From Helicobacter rodentium ATCC 700285 (lineage in GTDB: Bacteria; Campylobacterota; Campylobacteria; Campylobacterales; Helicobacteraceae): 64,000 nt of DNA. The stretch spans positions 62,001-126,000 of the forward strand of contig NZ_JHWC01000003.1 in NCBI RefSeq assembly GCF_000687535.1, in the 5' to 3' direction. The translations under genes were made by a program, and so were the position numbers. How positions within the stretch are numbered: the first letter of the stretch is position 1; every line of letters begins with the position of its first letter. Shown piece after piece: positions 54,584 through 63,850 of the stretch. The notes beneath the pieces are model-generated. The model did no database searches. It was not told the origin of the DNA and worked only from the letters and a program-made list of their open reading frames with translations.

Positions 54584-57250
54584 TTATCCCGTGTTTCTTA
54601 CCCCTTGTGCGATTCCTACAATCGTTGTAACGATTTGTTTGGCAATGCGTTCTTTTTGTTCTGAATATTGCGCATCCTTGTAAGTTTTCATTAGATGAAG
54701 TTGAAAAAAGCTAAGGCTTGTTAAAAAGGGTTTGCGCAACAAAATGGATTCTTGAATGAGTTTTTCACTCGCAAGTAGCGATTCTTCTTTGCGGATATAA
54801 AGCAACCAATCCAATGTGAGATGATATTCTTGCTCTATCATCTGCCAAATTTTTTGACGCAAACTCTTATCCTCCACAAAGTCATTATAATGTTTTGCAA
54901 TCTCTAAATCCACCTTTAAAAAGGCTTGAGAAATGTTGTCAATGGTCGTTTTGAAAAACAAATCCTCTTGGTAACACTGCCTAAAGATTTCTTTGTTTTT
55001 GCATTCTTTAAATGTTGCTTCTAAACCACTTCCCAAGCCATACCAAGCAGGAATAATTGCACGATTCTGCGTCCAAGCAAACACCCAAGGAATCGCGCGT
55101 AAATCCTCAACATTTTGTGTATCTTTGCGCTTAGATGGGCGTGAGCCAATGTTTAATTGCGCAATAAAGTGAATTGGGGTGGCAGATTTAAAATACTCCA
55201 TAAACCCCTCTGTTTCATATACAAGCTTACGATAAGCCTTGCAAGATTCTGCGCTTGTGGTTTGCAAAATAGATTCAAAATTGCTTGTATTGAAATTTGC
55301 GCCAAATCTATCATACATTGATTTCTTAAGCAAAGTTGCTAAAGCACTTAAAAAGCTAGATTCCGCCTTTTTGGGATTTAAATACTTATAGCTAATCACC
55401 TCACCTTGCTCTGTTGTTTTTAGAAATCCTGCAACACTATTAGGAGGAGAGGATAATAAAGCATCTTCTAAAGCAACACCCCCACGACTGACACTGCCAC
55501 CGCGTCCGTGAAACAATCTAAACTTAATTTTTAATTCTTGTTCAAGCAAAATAAGATTTTCAATGGCTTTGCGTAAGGAATAATTGCTAGTAAAGATTCC
55601 GCCATCTTTGCTAGAATCTGAATATCCAATCATAATTTCTTGGCGATTTTTATGTGATTGTAGATATTCCATATAATGCGGATTTGCACAAAGTTCGCGC
55701 AAAATTTTTGGTGCAGATTCCAAATCTTTAATGGTTTCAAAAAGTGGAGAAATAGAAATTTGTGTTTTTTTGCCCTTGCACCATAATCCGCTTTGTTTAG
55801 CAAACCACAGCACACAAAGCAAATCGTTTGCACTTTGACACATAGAGACAATACAAGAATCAATAATGTTGTCGCTGATTCTATCCTTTGCCCATTTGAA
55901 ATAAACAAAAGCCATCAAGGTTTCTTGTGTGGATTCGCTAAACTTACCATAAAGCGCATTTAAATCTACCAAAGGTGCGCTAAGGGCAACATTTAGAATC
56001 TTTGTTTGCTCACTTGGAGGCAGAAGCAATAAATCGCCTTGAATATATCCCAAAGTTGCAAAAATTTCGGCAAGTGCTTGCCAAAACCTATCACGATGTT
56101 GGCGAAAATCTAGTCGCATTAAATGAAATCCTGCAAGTAAAACAAGATTTTTTAACTCTCTTAGATAAGTGCTACTGCGTTCATCTAGCGATTCTATCAT
56201 TAAATCAATCTCTTTGATAAATTCTTTAGAGTTTTCATAGATATAAAGTTTATTTTCACTCAAGGCATTTTGCGGTAGATTCAGCATAAGGATTCTGTTT
56301 TGGAGTTTCTGTCGCATACAAGTTAATTTAGCACGGAAAGGTTCTTGTAAAAATAGCTTTTTTGCAAGAGTATCCAAATGCTCTTTGTCCTTTTCCAAAC
56401 TTGCGCGTAATTCCTCGCTAGGATTGATGTATTCTTGTGCTATGGATAGCTCTCTAATTAATTTGTCTATGCGCTTAAGATATTGACAAATGATTGTTTC
56501 GTGCTGATGTTTCATTACTTCAATCATTACATTGTTTGTTACATAAGGATTGCCGTCCCTGTCGCCACCAATCCAACTTCCAAGTAAAATAGGAGATTTT
56601 TTAAGATAATTGTTAGAATGTTCCCCTAAAGATTCTTTCAAAGCGTCTTGTATTTCTTGTAAAACACGCGCTCCACTTTGTAAAATAGAACTCTCCATAA
56701 AATAAAGCAAATTATCTAGCTCAAATAACACTTCAATTTTTTCACTGCGGACGATATGGCTGTGCCACAAAAGATTCAAGCGGTATTTCAAATGCTCTTT
56801 CGCGCTTTTTTGTCCAAATTTAAACCACAAATGCAAATCATTATACATATCGTGGTAGCTCTCTAAAAAAGTTCTGCGCAAAGATTCTGTGGGGTGGGCA
56901 GTGAAAACGGGATAAAATTGAATTTTTTTAAAGACTTCTTTAATGTCCTCATCATCGTATTTTTGAGCTTTTAATTCTTCAATCACGCTTTGGATTTGTC
57001 CTTGTGGGCGCAAACTTAGCTGGTATCGTTCATCTATAATGTTTAAAAGCAAATGATAAAGCGTAAAAGCCTTGATGAGATTAGAAATCTCTTGCGAACT
57101 AAACTCTTGAGGCAGATTGGATTCTTTCTGAAACAAGAGGCTTGGATTCTCTTTGAGCGAAATAAAAAGAGGTTTAATGCTAGGTGCTACCTCATCTAAT
57201 AGATCACTGAGGGTTGAAAAAGCAAATTCTATTTCTTGGGATTTTTCCAT
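54584..57250 (-). CDS. ppc: Phosphoenolpyruvate carboxylase
   Basis: Makes oxaloacetate from PEP and bicarbonate. 888 residues from the ATG at 57250 (AAAGGAATC before it). Catalytic regions: FTAHPTESLRRTFLE near residue 135, GSWIGGDRDGNPYVT, RQHRDRFWQALAEI, the signature GYSDSSKDGG, and FHGRGGSVSRGG. The C-terminus ends GVRNTG, as in active enzymes (usually RNTG). Stands alone between a pseudogene fragment and a repeat cluster. Confidence 0.95.
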   Translation of the reverse strand: MEKSQEIEFAFSTLSDLLDEVAPSIKPLFISLKENPSLLFQKESNLPQEFSSQEISNLIKAFTLYHLLLNIIDERYQLSLRPQGQIQSVIEELKAQKYDDEDIKEVFKKIQFYPVFTAHPTESLRRTFLESYHDMYNDLHLWFKFGQKSAKEHLKYRLNLLWHSHIVRSEKIEVLFELDNLLYFMESSILQSGARVLQEIQDALKESLGEHSNNYLKKSPILLGSWIGGDRDGNPYVTNNVMIEVMKHQHETIICQYLKRIDKLIRELSIAQEYINPSEELRASLEKDKEHLDTLAKKLFLQEPFRAKLTCMRQKLQNRILMLNLPQNALSENKLYIYENSKEFIKEIDLMIESLDERSSTYLRELKNLVLLAGFHLMRLDFRQHRDRFWQALAEIFATLGYIQGDLLLLPPSEQTKILNVALSAPLVDLNALYGKFSESTQETLMAFVYFKWAKDRISDNIIDSCIVSMCQSANDLLCVLWFAKQSGLWCKGKKTQISISPLFETIKDLESAPKILRELCANPHYMEYLQSHKNRQEIMIGYSDSSKDGGIFTSNYSLRKAIENLILLEQELKIKFRLFHGRGGSVSRGGVALEDALLSSPPNSVAGFLKTTEQGEVISYKYLNPKKAESSFLSALATLLKKSMYDRFGANFNTSNFESILQTTSAESCKAYRKLVYETEGFMEYFKSATPIHFIAQLNIGSRPSKRKDTQNVEDLRAIPWVFAWTQNRAIIPAWYGLGSGLEATFKECKNKEIFRQCYQEDLFFKTTIDNISQAFLKVDLEIAKHYNDFVEDKSLRQKIWQMIEQEYHLTLDWLLYIRKEESLLASEKLIQESILLRKPFLTSLSFFQLHLMKTYKDAQYSEQKERIAKQIVTTIVGIAQGVRNTG

Positions 57251-57373
57251 TGAGATTCCTTTGTATTCTACCACAATTTGAAATTTGTCCAAAATTATAA
57301 CGCGTTTAAATAAGGGGGTGCTAAATTTGCAATAGTTTTTGCAATTTGGATTCTATTGCACCCTTGCTTCCCC

Positions 57374-57530
57374 CTGTCATTGCGAGAAAAGCTTTAGCTT
57401 TGCGTGGCAATCCATAATCTTGCAAATAGAATGTTTTATTTTTTTTGTCATTACGAAAGAAGTGAAGTAATCTATAATCTAGCATACTTGTAGCTTTGCA
57501 ATGGAATCTTAAATGCGATTTGCAATGACA
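57374..57530. repeat. Dispersed repeat cluster (copy G)
   Basis: TGTCATTGCGAG ... GGCAATCCATAAT with stem AAAGC (57388-57392)/GCTTT (57397-57401), a second unit TCATTACGAAAG ... GTAATCTATAAT, core GCAATGGAATCTTAAATG, ending TTGCAATGAC. It abuts the stop of the capsule-type gene. Confidence 0.8.
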
Positions 57531-57531
57531 C

Positions 57532-58356
57532 CTACATTTTTCCATTGCGCCCTTGAAAAGACTTAATGAGTGGATTTTTAGAATCCTTGACAAACTCTTT
57601 GGGATTATAAAGCATTTTTTTGAACAAGCGATAAAATTTCGTGTGAGAGATTCTAACAATCAAAAAATTTGGCAGCAGCAAATTAACAATTTTGATTAAA
57701 AAATTTTTATGATAAATTTCATAAAGATAAGGTTTATAAATCAAAGATTTTAAATCAAAAGAAACTTTTTGATATTTCTCTACATTTAAAAATTTCTTTC
57801 CACCAAGAACAATTTGATAAAAATTAATTTTTACAACCTTACGATATTTGCGCCCATTTTTTCTTGAGGTGGTGTAAAAACTCGTCCCAAAGCTATAAAA
57901 TTCATTTCTCAAATAATAAATAAATCTCAAGGATTTTTCCACATCAAAGATAAATTCGCCACGCAAAATCGCCTTTAAGGATTCCGCTAAATGCTCCTTG
58001 TCCTTTACTTTTATGTTTAACCCTTTGAAACAATAAAAACTCTCCCCGCAAAGAATACAAGGCTTTTGCGCTAACATTGCATAAACTCCAACCCCAGAAT
58101 TAATTGTCAAAACACATTCACAAGCTTCTAGTAAATCCAAAAGATTCGTGTCATCGGGGGCAAAAATAATGTTTTGGTAGGCTTTTTTGTGGAGATTTAA
58201 AGTCAAAGGGTGCTTTTTGGCAACAAATGCGATTCCGCCACCAAGCTCACTTGCTAACGCATTGACAGCCTTTAAAAACCCCTCATAATCAAAAGGTTGT
58301 GCGCTGAAGTGTAAAATTACGGAATCACTCTCCACTTGTAAAGGGACAAAAACCAC
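57532..58356 (-). CDS. 3' half of a phase-variable capsule-type gene (out of frame in this copy)
   Basis: The frame extends upstream without a stop to the poly-G tract at 58431-58440, so the GTG at 58356 is only a nominal start. FVPLQVESDSVI, GGIAFVAKKHPLT and ECVLTINSGVGVYAMLAQKPCIL match the second half of Capsule_synth (KpsS/LipB-type) domains. The first half of that domain lies at the end of the upstream frame. With 11 (or 8) G the two join into one ~735-residue protein. Confidence 0.75.
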   Translation of the reverse strand: MVFVPLQVESDSVILHFSAQPFDYEGFLKAVNALASELGGGIAFVAKKHPLTLNLHKKAYQNIIFAPDDTNLLDLLEACECVLTINSGVGVYAMLAQKPCILCGESFYCFKGLNIKVKDKEHLAESLKAILRGEFIFDVEKSLRFIYYLRNEFYSFGTSFYTTSRKNGRKYRKVVKINFYQIVLGGKKFLNVEKYQKVSFDLKSLIYKPYLYEIYHKNFLIKIVNLLLPNFLIVRISHTKFYRLFKKMLYNPKEFVKDSKNPLIKSFQGRNGKM

Positions 58357-58421
58357 GCGTTTATCTTGAATCCCAAGCTTTTTTAAAAGCCTAGATGCCC
58401 CCTTGCGCTTACCTTGAAATT

Positions 58422-59738
58422 CTAAAAATTCCCCCCCCCCGCTAAAATACGCTTAATGTATTCTTTAGTTTGTGTAATTTGGTTTTGGCTTAAAGTGCGA
58501 TTCCAATGCGTTTCATTGTAGCTTGAGGAATCGGCATTGAATCCTTTGTTGTCCAAAAACCAAGAATCCGGCAACGCTCCTCTATCAAAACAAAAATAAG
58601 GCAGATTATGCTTTCTTGCAAACTCATAAATTACCCTACGCTTGGGATTGCTATAAGGATTTGGAAACAAAAGATAAGTAATCTTGTGCTTCGTCCAATA
58701 ATCCAAAAAATCCTTTTCCAAAAAGCGTTCGTCTAAAAAGAAATCTTCCTCCCAAGCAGAGAGAATCTCTCCCATATAAACGCTCACACCCCTCAAGGAT
58801 TCTAAAAGTGGCTTGGAGGCTTTTGCCTTGCAGAGCAAAAGTGCTTTTTGCTCTTGTGCGTTTTTGGTTTGTAGAGGCTTGATAGAATGGGTTTTGAAGT
58901 TTTTTAGATTTGCATAAAATCGCTTATGATTGAGTGCTTTTCTGTCAAAATAACCATTTTGATTGGGCTTGATATGCCAAAAATGATAAAGATAGATTCC
59001 GTAAAAACTTGCTTCTAGTCCGAGCAAAGAAAACCAAGAGCGGAATCCTTGAAATTTAAAGAAATTCCAACTGCCATCATCATACGCCAATGTTTTAGGC
59101 ATTTTTGTAAAATATGTTGTTTGCACAAGTAGGCGCATAAAAAAATCGTGGTCTTCATAACTATGCCCAACAAATGCACTATCATTCCCGCCAATTTCTA
59201 AAAATTTATGCTTAGAAACGACAACGCTGCTTGAGACAAGGGAGAAAAAATCTACCCATTCTCTTTTGCCACTCACTAAATCTTCTTGCACTAGGCAATC
59301 CCATAAATCTCTATTGTATTGTATAAGATTCTGTGTGCCGGATTCGTTTAAAAATACAACAGGTAGGCAAAGAATCGCATTAGGATTTTTTTGGATATTT
59401 TTTATCTTGATGAGATTTAAAACCCTTTGGATATTCTCATTTGAAATGTGATAATCCACATCTAAGGGCATTACAACATCGGCTAGGGCTTGTATTGCGC
59501 CAAAATTCCTGCATTCTCCTTGTGAAAATCTCTCTTGTGTGATTTTGAAATATTTGTGTCCATTCTCTTGAATGATGCGAGGCAAATCCTCTAAAATTAA
59601 GCTAGAAAAACCTTCTACAAAAATAACTTCTACCCTTTCATCGCTTCGTAGGTCTTTTGCCTTTTGTATTACTCTTTCTTGGATATAGGGACGCTCTTTG
59701 CTCGTCCCAAAGGGGATAATAATGGATAATTGTGGCAT
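58422..59738 (-). CDS. Glycosyltransferase (GT2) with partial capsule-synthesis domain, truncated at a poly-G tract
   Basis: Residues 1-250: GT-A glycosyltransferase (LSIIIPFGTSKERPYIQERV, acidic motif MPLDVDYHIS, and NDSAFVGHSYEDHDF). Residues ~300-430: start of a capsule polysaccharide synthesis domain (FARKHNLPYFCFDRGALPDSW, FNADSSSYNETHWN). The frame ends ILAGGGNF directly after ten G, because the tract is one short of the in-frame length. The product probably adds sugar to a surface glycan; expression of the full form would switch on and off. Confidence 0.78.
   Translation of the reverse strand: MPQLSIIIPFGTSKERPYIQERVIQKAKDLRSDERVEVIFVEGFSSLILEDLPRIIQENGHKYFKITQERFSQGECRNFGAIQALADVVMPLDVDYHISNENIQRVLNLIKIKNIQKNPNAILCLPVVFLNESGTQNLIQYNRDLWDCLVQEDLVSGKREWVDFFSLVSSSVVVSKHKFLEIGGNDSAFVGHSYEDHDFFMRLLVQTTYFTKMPKTLAYDDGSWNFFKFQGFRSWFSLLGLEASFYGIYLYHFWHIKPNQNGYFDRKALNHKRFYANLKNFKTHSIKPLQTKNAQEQKALLLCKAKASKPLLESLRGVSVYMGEILSAWEEDFFLDERFLEKDFLDYWTKHKITYLLFPNPYSNPKRRVIYEFARKHNLPYFCFDRGALPDSWFLDNKGFNADSSSYNETHWNRTLSQNQITQTKEYIKRILAGGGNF
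58431..58440. repeat. Poly-C/G tract of 10 inside a glycosyltransferase gene
   Basis: Ten C on the plus strand (ten G in the coding strand). A change to 11 or 8 joins the frames at 58422-59738 and 57532-58356. Typical length for slippage-driven phase variation in Helicobacter and Campylobacter. Confidence 0.9.
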
Positions 59739-59850
59739 TTCGTTCCTAAAAATTTGTAATTTTGTTAAATTATAGCAAAATTTGATAAGATTATTTTTTA
59801 AGTTTTTTTATTGTAAAAATTCCTAAAACTTCTAAATTTTAAGGCAGAAA

Positions 59851-61041
59851 ATGAATCAAGAAGATTTAAAACAAATGGATTTGGATTTTGTGTTGCATAC
59901 TTATGCACGCAATTATATACATTTCGTCAGAGGAGAGGGTGCAAGGCTGTATGATGATAAGGGCAAGGATTACATTGACTTTGGTTCTGGAATTGCAGTG
60001 TGCAGCGTAGGACACGGCAATAAACGTTTAGCAGAGGCGATTTATCATCAAGCAAAAAACTTAATCCACACTTCTAATCTCTATCTCATAGAGCCTCAAG
60101 CGCGTCTTGCAAAGAGGCTTGTAGAGCTTAGTGGTTATGATATGCGCGTATTTTTTGCAAATTCTGGTGCAGAAGCCAATGAGGGTGCATTAAAGATTGC
60201 TAGAAAGTTTGGTGAGGAAAATGGAGAACAAAAAAGATACCAAATTATCACCTTAGATTCCTCTTTTCACGGACGCACGATTAGCACATTAAAGGCAACT
60301 GCACAAAGCAAGATGCACCAATATTTTGGACCTTTTCCCGATGGATTCGTATATGCCAAAGACTTAAGTGATGTACCAAATAAAATCAGCAATGTAACTT
60401 GTGCTGTGTTACTAGAACTTGTGCAAGGCGAGGGTGGAATCACGCCATTTGACAAGAAAGAAGTGCAGAATCTTGAAAGAATCTTGAAAGAGAAGAATGT
60501 TTTATTAATGGTTGATGAGGTGCAAACAGGTATTTATCGTAGCGGGAAACTCTTTGCTTCACAAGCTTATGGAATCACTCCCGATGTGATTACCACCGCT
60601 AAAGGACTAGCGGGTGGAGTGCCTATTGGAGCGGTGATGACAAATCTTAAAGATATTTTTGTGCCAAGCGACCACGGAAGCACATTTGGGGGGAACTTCC
60701 TCTCCACAAGCGCAGCTTTGGAAGTCTTAGAGATTCTATCTAATGAGAAACAAACAGGAGAGTTAGACAAAAGAATCGCATATTTTACACAAAAACTCCA
60801 AGACTTACAAAAACACTATGCAGAATTTTTTACGCAAGAAGTAGGATTGGGACTTATGCGTGGGCTTAGGGTTAGGGATTCAGAGACATTAACAAAATTT
60901 TTAAATCTTGCCTTTGAGGAAAGGGTGTTGGTGTTAAAGAGCGGCAAAAACACTGCGCGATTCCTGCCAAGCCTTACAATTACCCAAGAAGAGATAGACG
61001 AGGGATTTAGACGCATAGAATCTTGTATTGCAAGATTGTAA
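59851..61041 (+). CDS. argD: Acetylornithine aminotransferase
   Basis: Class III PLP aminotransferase of 396 residues. FANSGAEANEGALKIAR, SFHGRT, VDEVQTGIYRSG, and the PLP lysine in TTAKGLAGGVPIGA are present, with STFGGNFLS. Converts N-acetylornithine to the semialdehyde in arginine synthesis and may also act on succinyldiaminopimelate for lysine. RBS AAGGCAGAAA. No other arg gene adjoins. Confidence 0.92.
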   Translation: MNQEDLKQMDLDFVLHTYARNYIHFVRGEGARLYDDKGKDYIDFGSGIAVCSVGHGNKRLAEAIYHQAKNLIHTSNLYLIEPQARLAKRLVELSGYDMRVFFANSGAEANEGALKIARKFGEENGEQKRYQIITLDSSFHGRTISTLKATAQSKMHQYFGPFPDGFVYAKDLSDVPNKISNVTCAVLLELVQGEGGITPFDKKEVQNLERILKEKNVLLMVDEVQTGIYRSGKLFASQAYGITPDVITTAKGLAGGVPIGAVMTNLKDIFVPSDHGSTFGGNFLSTSAALEVLEILSNEKQTGELDKRIAYFTQKLQDLQKHYAEFFTQEVGLGLMRGLRVRDSETLTKFLNLAFEERVLVLKSGKNTARFLPSLTITQEEIDEGFRRIESCIARL

Positions 61042-61082
61042 TTCAACATCTAGCCCTCACGATGACAAAGGGATTGGATTTC

Positions 61083-61266
61083 GTCATTGCGAAGCCTCAT
61101 TAGAGGCTGTGGCAATCTATAATGATGAAATTCTTTAAAGACTCCATTGCAAAGGTTAATTTTCATAAGATTATAGATTGCTTCGTTCGTTTCACTCTCT
61201 CGCAATGACGCGCGGGAAGCGTAAAAATAAAAAGCAGATTCCGCTAATGCAGAATCCCGCAATGAC
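61083..61266. repeat. Dispersed repeat, complete composite element plus fragment (copy H)
   Basis: Left arm TCGTCATTGCGA, stem AGCCTC (61093-61098)/GAGGCT (61103-61108), GGCAATCTATAAT; core GACTCCATTGCAAAGG; right arm GATTATAGATTGC ... CTCGCAATGACG, ending at about 61210; a further half-unit ends CGCAATGACGCGC at 61270. Confidence 0.85.
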
Positions 61267-61323
61267 GCGCATTTTTTGTTGAAATTTGCTACAATAATGC
61301 CCTTAAAATCAAGGAAATTTAAA

Positions 61324-63201
61324 ATGAAAAAATTATTCTTAATACTTTGTTTATGTGTGAGTGTGTTGGGTGGGTTGAGTTTTGCGCAGACAAAAAGCGA
61401 TGAAAGTAGCCTATATGTGCTAGTGCAAACTTATGTGAGCTTAAATAGCAAACTAAAGCAAATCAAACAAGATTCCAACATTGAAGAAGCCATTTTAAAG
61501 GACGCAATAAAGGAGATTACGCGCGAGAAAAACATTATTTTAAACAAGATTCCAAACATTATCGTAGAGCAAAAGATTGATGAGGATTCTGTTAATGAGT
61601 TTTTAAAGGCGCAAGAAAACTTGGAAACCCTGCAAGCAAAATACGAAAACAATCGCAAACAAAATTTTGCCTATGTTGATGCGACTTTGGAATTAACGCG
61701 TTTAAATATTGTTAGAACCTTTTATTCCGCGCTTTTGCGGCTAGAGAAGCTTTTTAAAGATGTCTCCTCAAGCAATGAAATGATGGTATTGCTTAATGAA
61801 ACAATAGAAAAGCTAGTGCAATATGAGGCTCTTAACTTGGAGGAGAGAAAAGCGCAGATTAAAGACGAGGTGGAACTGAATAAAATCGCACAAAAAGAAG
61901 CGGCTTTAGAAAACATATTGACTTCTTATGGCGAGATTCTGCGCTTTTTAAGGGGCAATGCAAGTTTGTTTGAGAGTAATTATCTCTTTAGCGCACTTAA
62001 ATTGCAAGTGGGTATTGATGAGATTAATAAGGTAGTGGAGATTGAATCTTTAAATGTCGGTAAAATCGTAATTTCCTTGCTTGTCATTGTGTTTTTTGCC
62101 TCGTTGCGTAAATTTTCATCGCATATTTTGTATTTTTTCTTAATTAAGCTAGTTTATCGCAATAAAGACGCAGAGTATATCAAGAAAATGTTTATTGAAC
62201 ACATTAAAAAGCCTGTTGGTTGGCTACTTTTAGCGTATGGTCTCAATGTGTGTGCAAATATCGTGTATTATCCTGCGCCCATTTCTCTTGGAATCGCAAA
62301 TTTATTTTACATTCTCTATGCACTCTTTATCGTGTGGGTGGCGTTCGTGCTTTTGGATAGCTATGGAATCATCTTTGTTTCTAAAATCGCGCAAAAAAGC
62401 GGGAAAAAGGAAATCGTCAATGTTGTTGTCAAGATTCTTTATTTTGTTGTTTTGATTATCGCCTTGCTATTTGTTTTGGCACGGCTTGGATTCAACATTT
62501 CAGCATTAATCACCTCACTTGGAATCGGTGGCGCGGCAATGGCACTTGCTGCGAAGGATATTATCGCAAACTTCTTTGCGTCTGTGATGCTTTTGTTTGA
62601 TGATAGCTTCAATCAAGGCGATTGGGTAGAGGTTTTGGGCGTTGAAGGGACGATTGTAGAAACCGGACTTAGAAAGACAACGATTAGGACATTTGATAAC
62701 TCTCTCGTGTTTTTGCAAAACTCTGCAATTATGTCGGCAAACATTAAGAATTGGTCTAAGCGCAAGGTTGGGAGACATATTAAAATGTATTTGGGCGTAG
62801 AGTATAACGCCACGCCACAGCAGTTGGAATCTTGTCTTAAGGATTTGCGCGAGTGCCTAGAGACTAGCCCACTTGTGGCACACGAGGGAGATTGCGCACT
62901 GAATTCTTGCGATATTACAACCAAATACCGCCAAAACTTAGTCTCTATGAACGATCTTGAGGGCTACAAAAACGCTTGTTATGTGAATCTTAGCGACTTT
63001 GCAGACAGCAGCATTAATATTGAGCTTTATTTTTATACTAAAGCGGTTACTGCTAAGGATTTTCGCGCGACAAAGAGTGCATTAATGCTTGAATTTATGA
63101 AAATTATTGAGAAAAATGGCTTAAGTTTCGCATTTCCAAGCCAAAGCATCTATATTGAAAAACTACCGGAACTAAAGATAAAAAATACAAGACAAGAATA
63201 A
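61324..63201 (+). CDS. MscS-family mechanosensitive ion channel
   Basis: 625 residues from ATG 61324 (CAAGGAAATTT before). Signal peptide, then a ~230-residue periplasmic helical domain with coiled-coil character, membrane helices from about 245 to 420, and the pore/beta domain signature SLGIGGAAMALAAKDIIANFF followed by FNQGDWVEVLGVEGTIVETGLRKTTIRTFD. A larger MscK/MscM-like channel that relieves osmotic downshock. Confidence 0.88.
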   Translation: MKKLFLILCLCVSVLGGLSFAQTKSDESSLYVLVQTYVSLNSKLKQIKQDSNIEEAILKDAIKEITREKNIILNKIPNIIVEQKIDEDSVNEFLKAQENLETLQAKYENNRKQNFAYVDATLELTRLNIVRTFYSALLRLEKLFKDVSSSNEMMVLLNETIEKLVQYEALNLEERKAQIKDEVELNKIAQKEAALENILTSYGEILRFLRGNASLFESNYLFSALKLQVGIDEINKVVEIESLNVGKIVISLLVIVFFASLRKFSSHILYFFLIKLVYRNKDAEYIKKMFIEHIKKPVGWLLLAYGLNVCANIVYYPAPISLGIANLFYILYALFIVWVAFVLLDSYGIIFVSKIAQKSGKKEIVNVVVKILYFVVLIIALLFVLARLGFNISALITSLGIGGAAMALAAKDIIANFFASVMLLFDDSFNQGDWVEVLGVEGTIVETGLRKTTIRTFDNSLVFLQNSAIMSANIKNWSKRKVGRHIKMYLGVEYNATPQQLESCLKDLRECLETSPLVAHEGDCALNSCDITTKYRQNLVSMNDLEGYKNACYVNLSDFADSSINIELYFYTKAVTAKDFRATKSALMLEFMKIIEKNGLSFAFPSQSIYIEKLPELKIKNTRQE

Positions 63202-63298
63202 AGCCTCTGCCCTCGTTGCATTTTTGTTGTTGCGCTTCCCACTGCGTCATTATTAGGGCTATGCCCGAAGTAACCTGTAATTTTGTCCTTGAAATTCC

Positions 63299-63700
63299 AC
63301 ACTGCGTCATTGCAAGGTGTAGCCAAAGCAATATAATCTTGTAGATAGAAAAACTAACCACCCGCCATTGCGAACGCAAGTATTGCAATCAATAATCTTA
63401 CACTGCTTTAAAAGATTCCAAAGCTTTATTTTATGCAATTCTTGATTGTAGATTGCCACGAAAATTTTTTAAATTTTCTCGCAATGACGCAGGGAGAGAT
63501 TTTCTGTTTGCTAGATTATGAATTACTCCGTCTCTTGCTGCGTTCGTTTCTCGCAATGATGCAGTGGTTAGCCTTTTGTCATTGCGAGGCAGTGCGAAGC
63601 ACAACGAAGCAATCTATAATCTTATTGCCCCAAAAGGATTCCATTGCAAACACTTTTATATGCGTAATTGTAGATTGCTTTACCAGCGTTTGCAGTAACA
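63299..63700. repeat. Dispersed repeat cluster, two composite elements (copy I)
   Basis: Elements at about 63299-63488 and 63576-63700 fill most of the 649-base gap between the MscS gene and the peroxiredoxin. One right arm has an AT-rich stem, GAAAATTT/AAATTTTC, near 63458-63478; the second left arm is TGTCATTGCGAGGC ... GCAATCTATAAT with core GGATTCCATTGCAAA. The remaining ~150 bases show no gene. Confidence 0.8.
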
Positions 63701-63850
63701 TACAAAAAGATTCATTGCTGTGAGCCGATTTATTAGCGTAGTAACCTACACTTTAAACTCTTGCCCTCGATAATTAACAATTTTAGACGATTAAAAAGAG
63801 GTTAATTTAATGTGGTAGAATCGCAAGGGAGAAGCCCCTGCGGAAGTTCA

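Noticed and set aside
57321-57659. A 112-codon minus-strand frame
   Set aside because: It lies mostly within the dispersed repeat and overlaps the end of the capsule-type gene in another frame.
61050-61262. Frames within the repeats at 61.1 kb, and similar ones at 16.1, 32.0, 41.7 and 63.4 kb
   Set aside because: Each is a translation of the dispersed repeat, with no coding signature or start context.
3263-63700. CRISPR array
   Set aside because: The repeats are irregularly spaced, occur in both orientations in separate gaps, and lack uniform repeat-spacer units; no cas genes are present.
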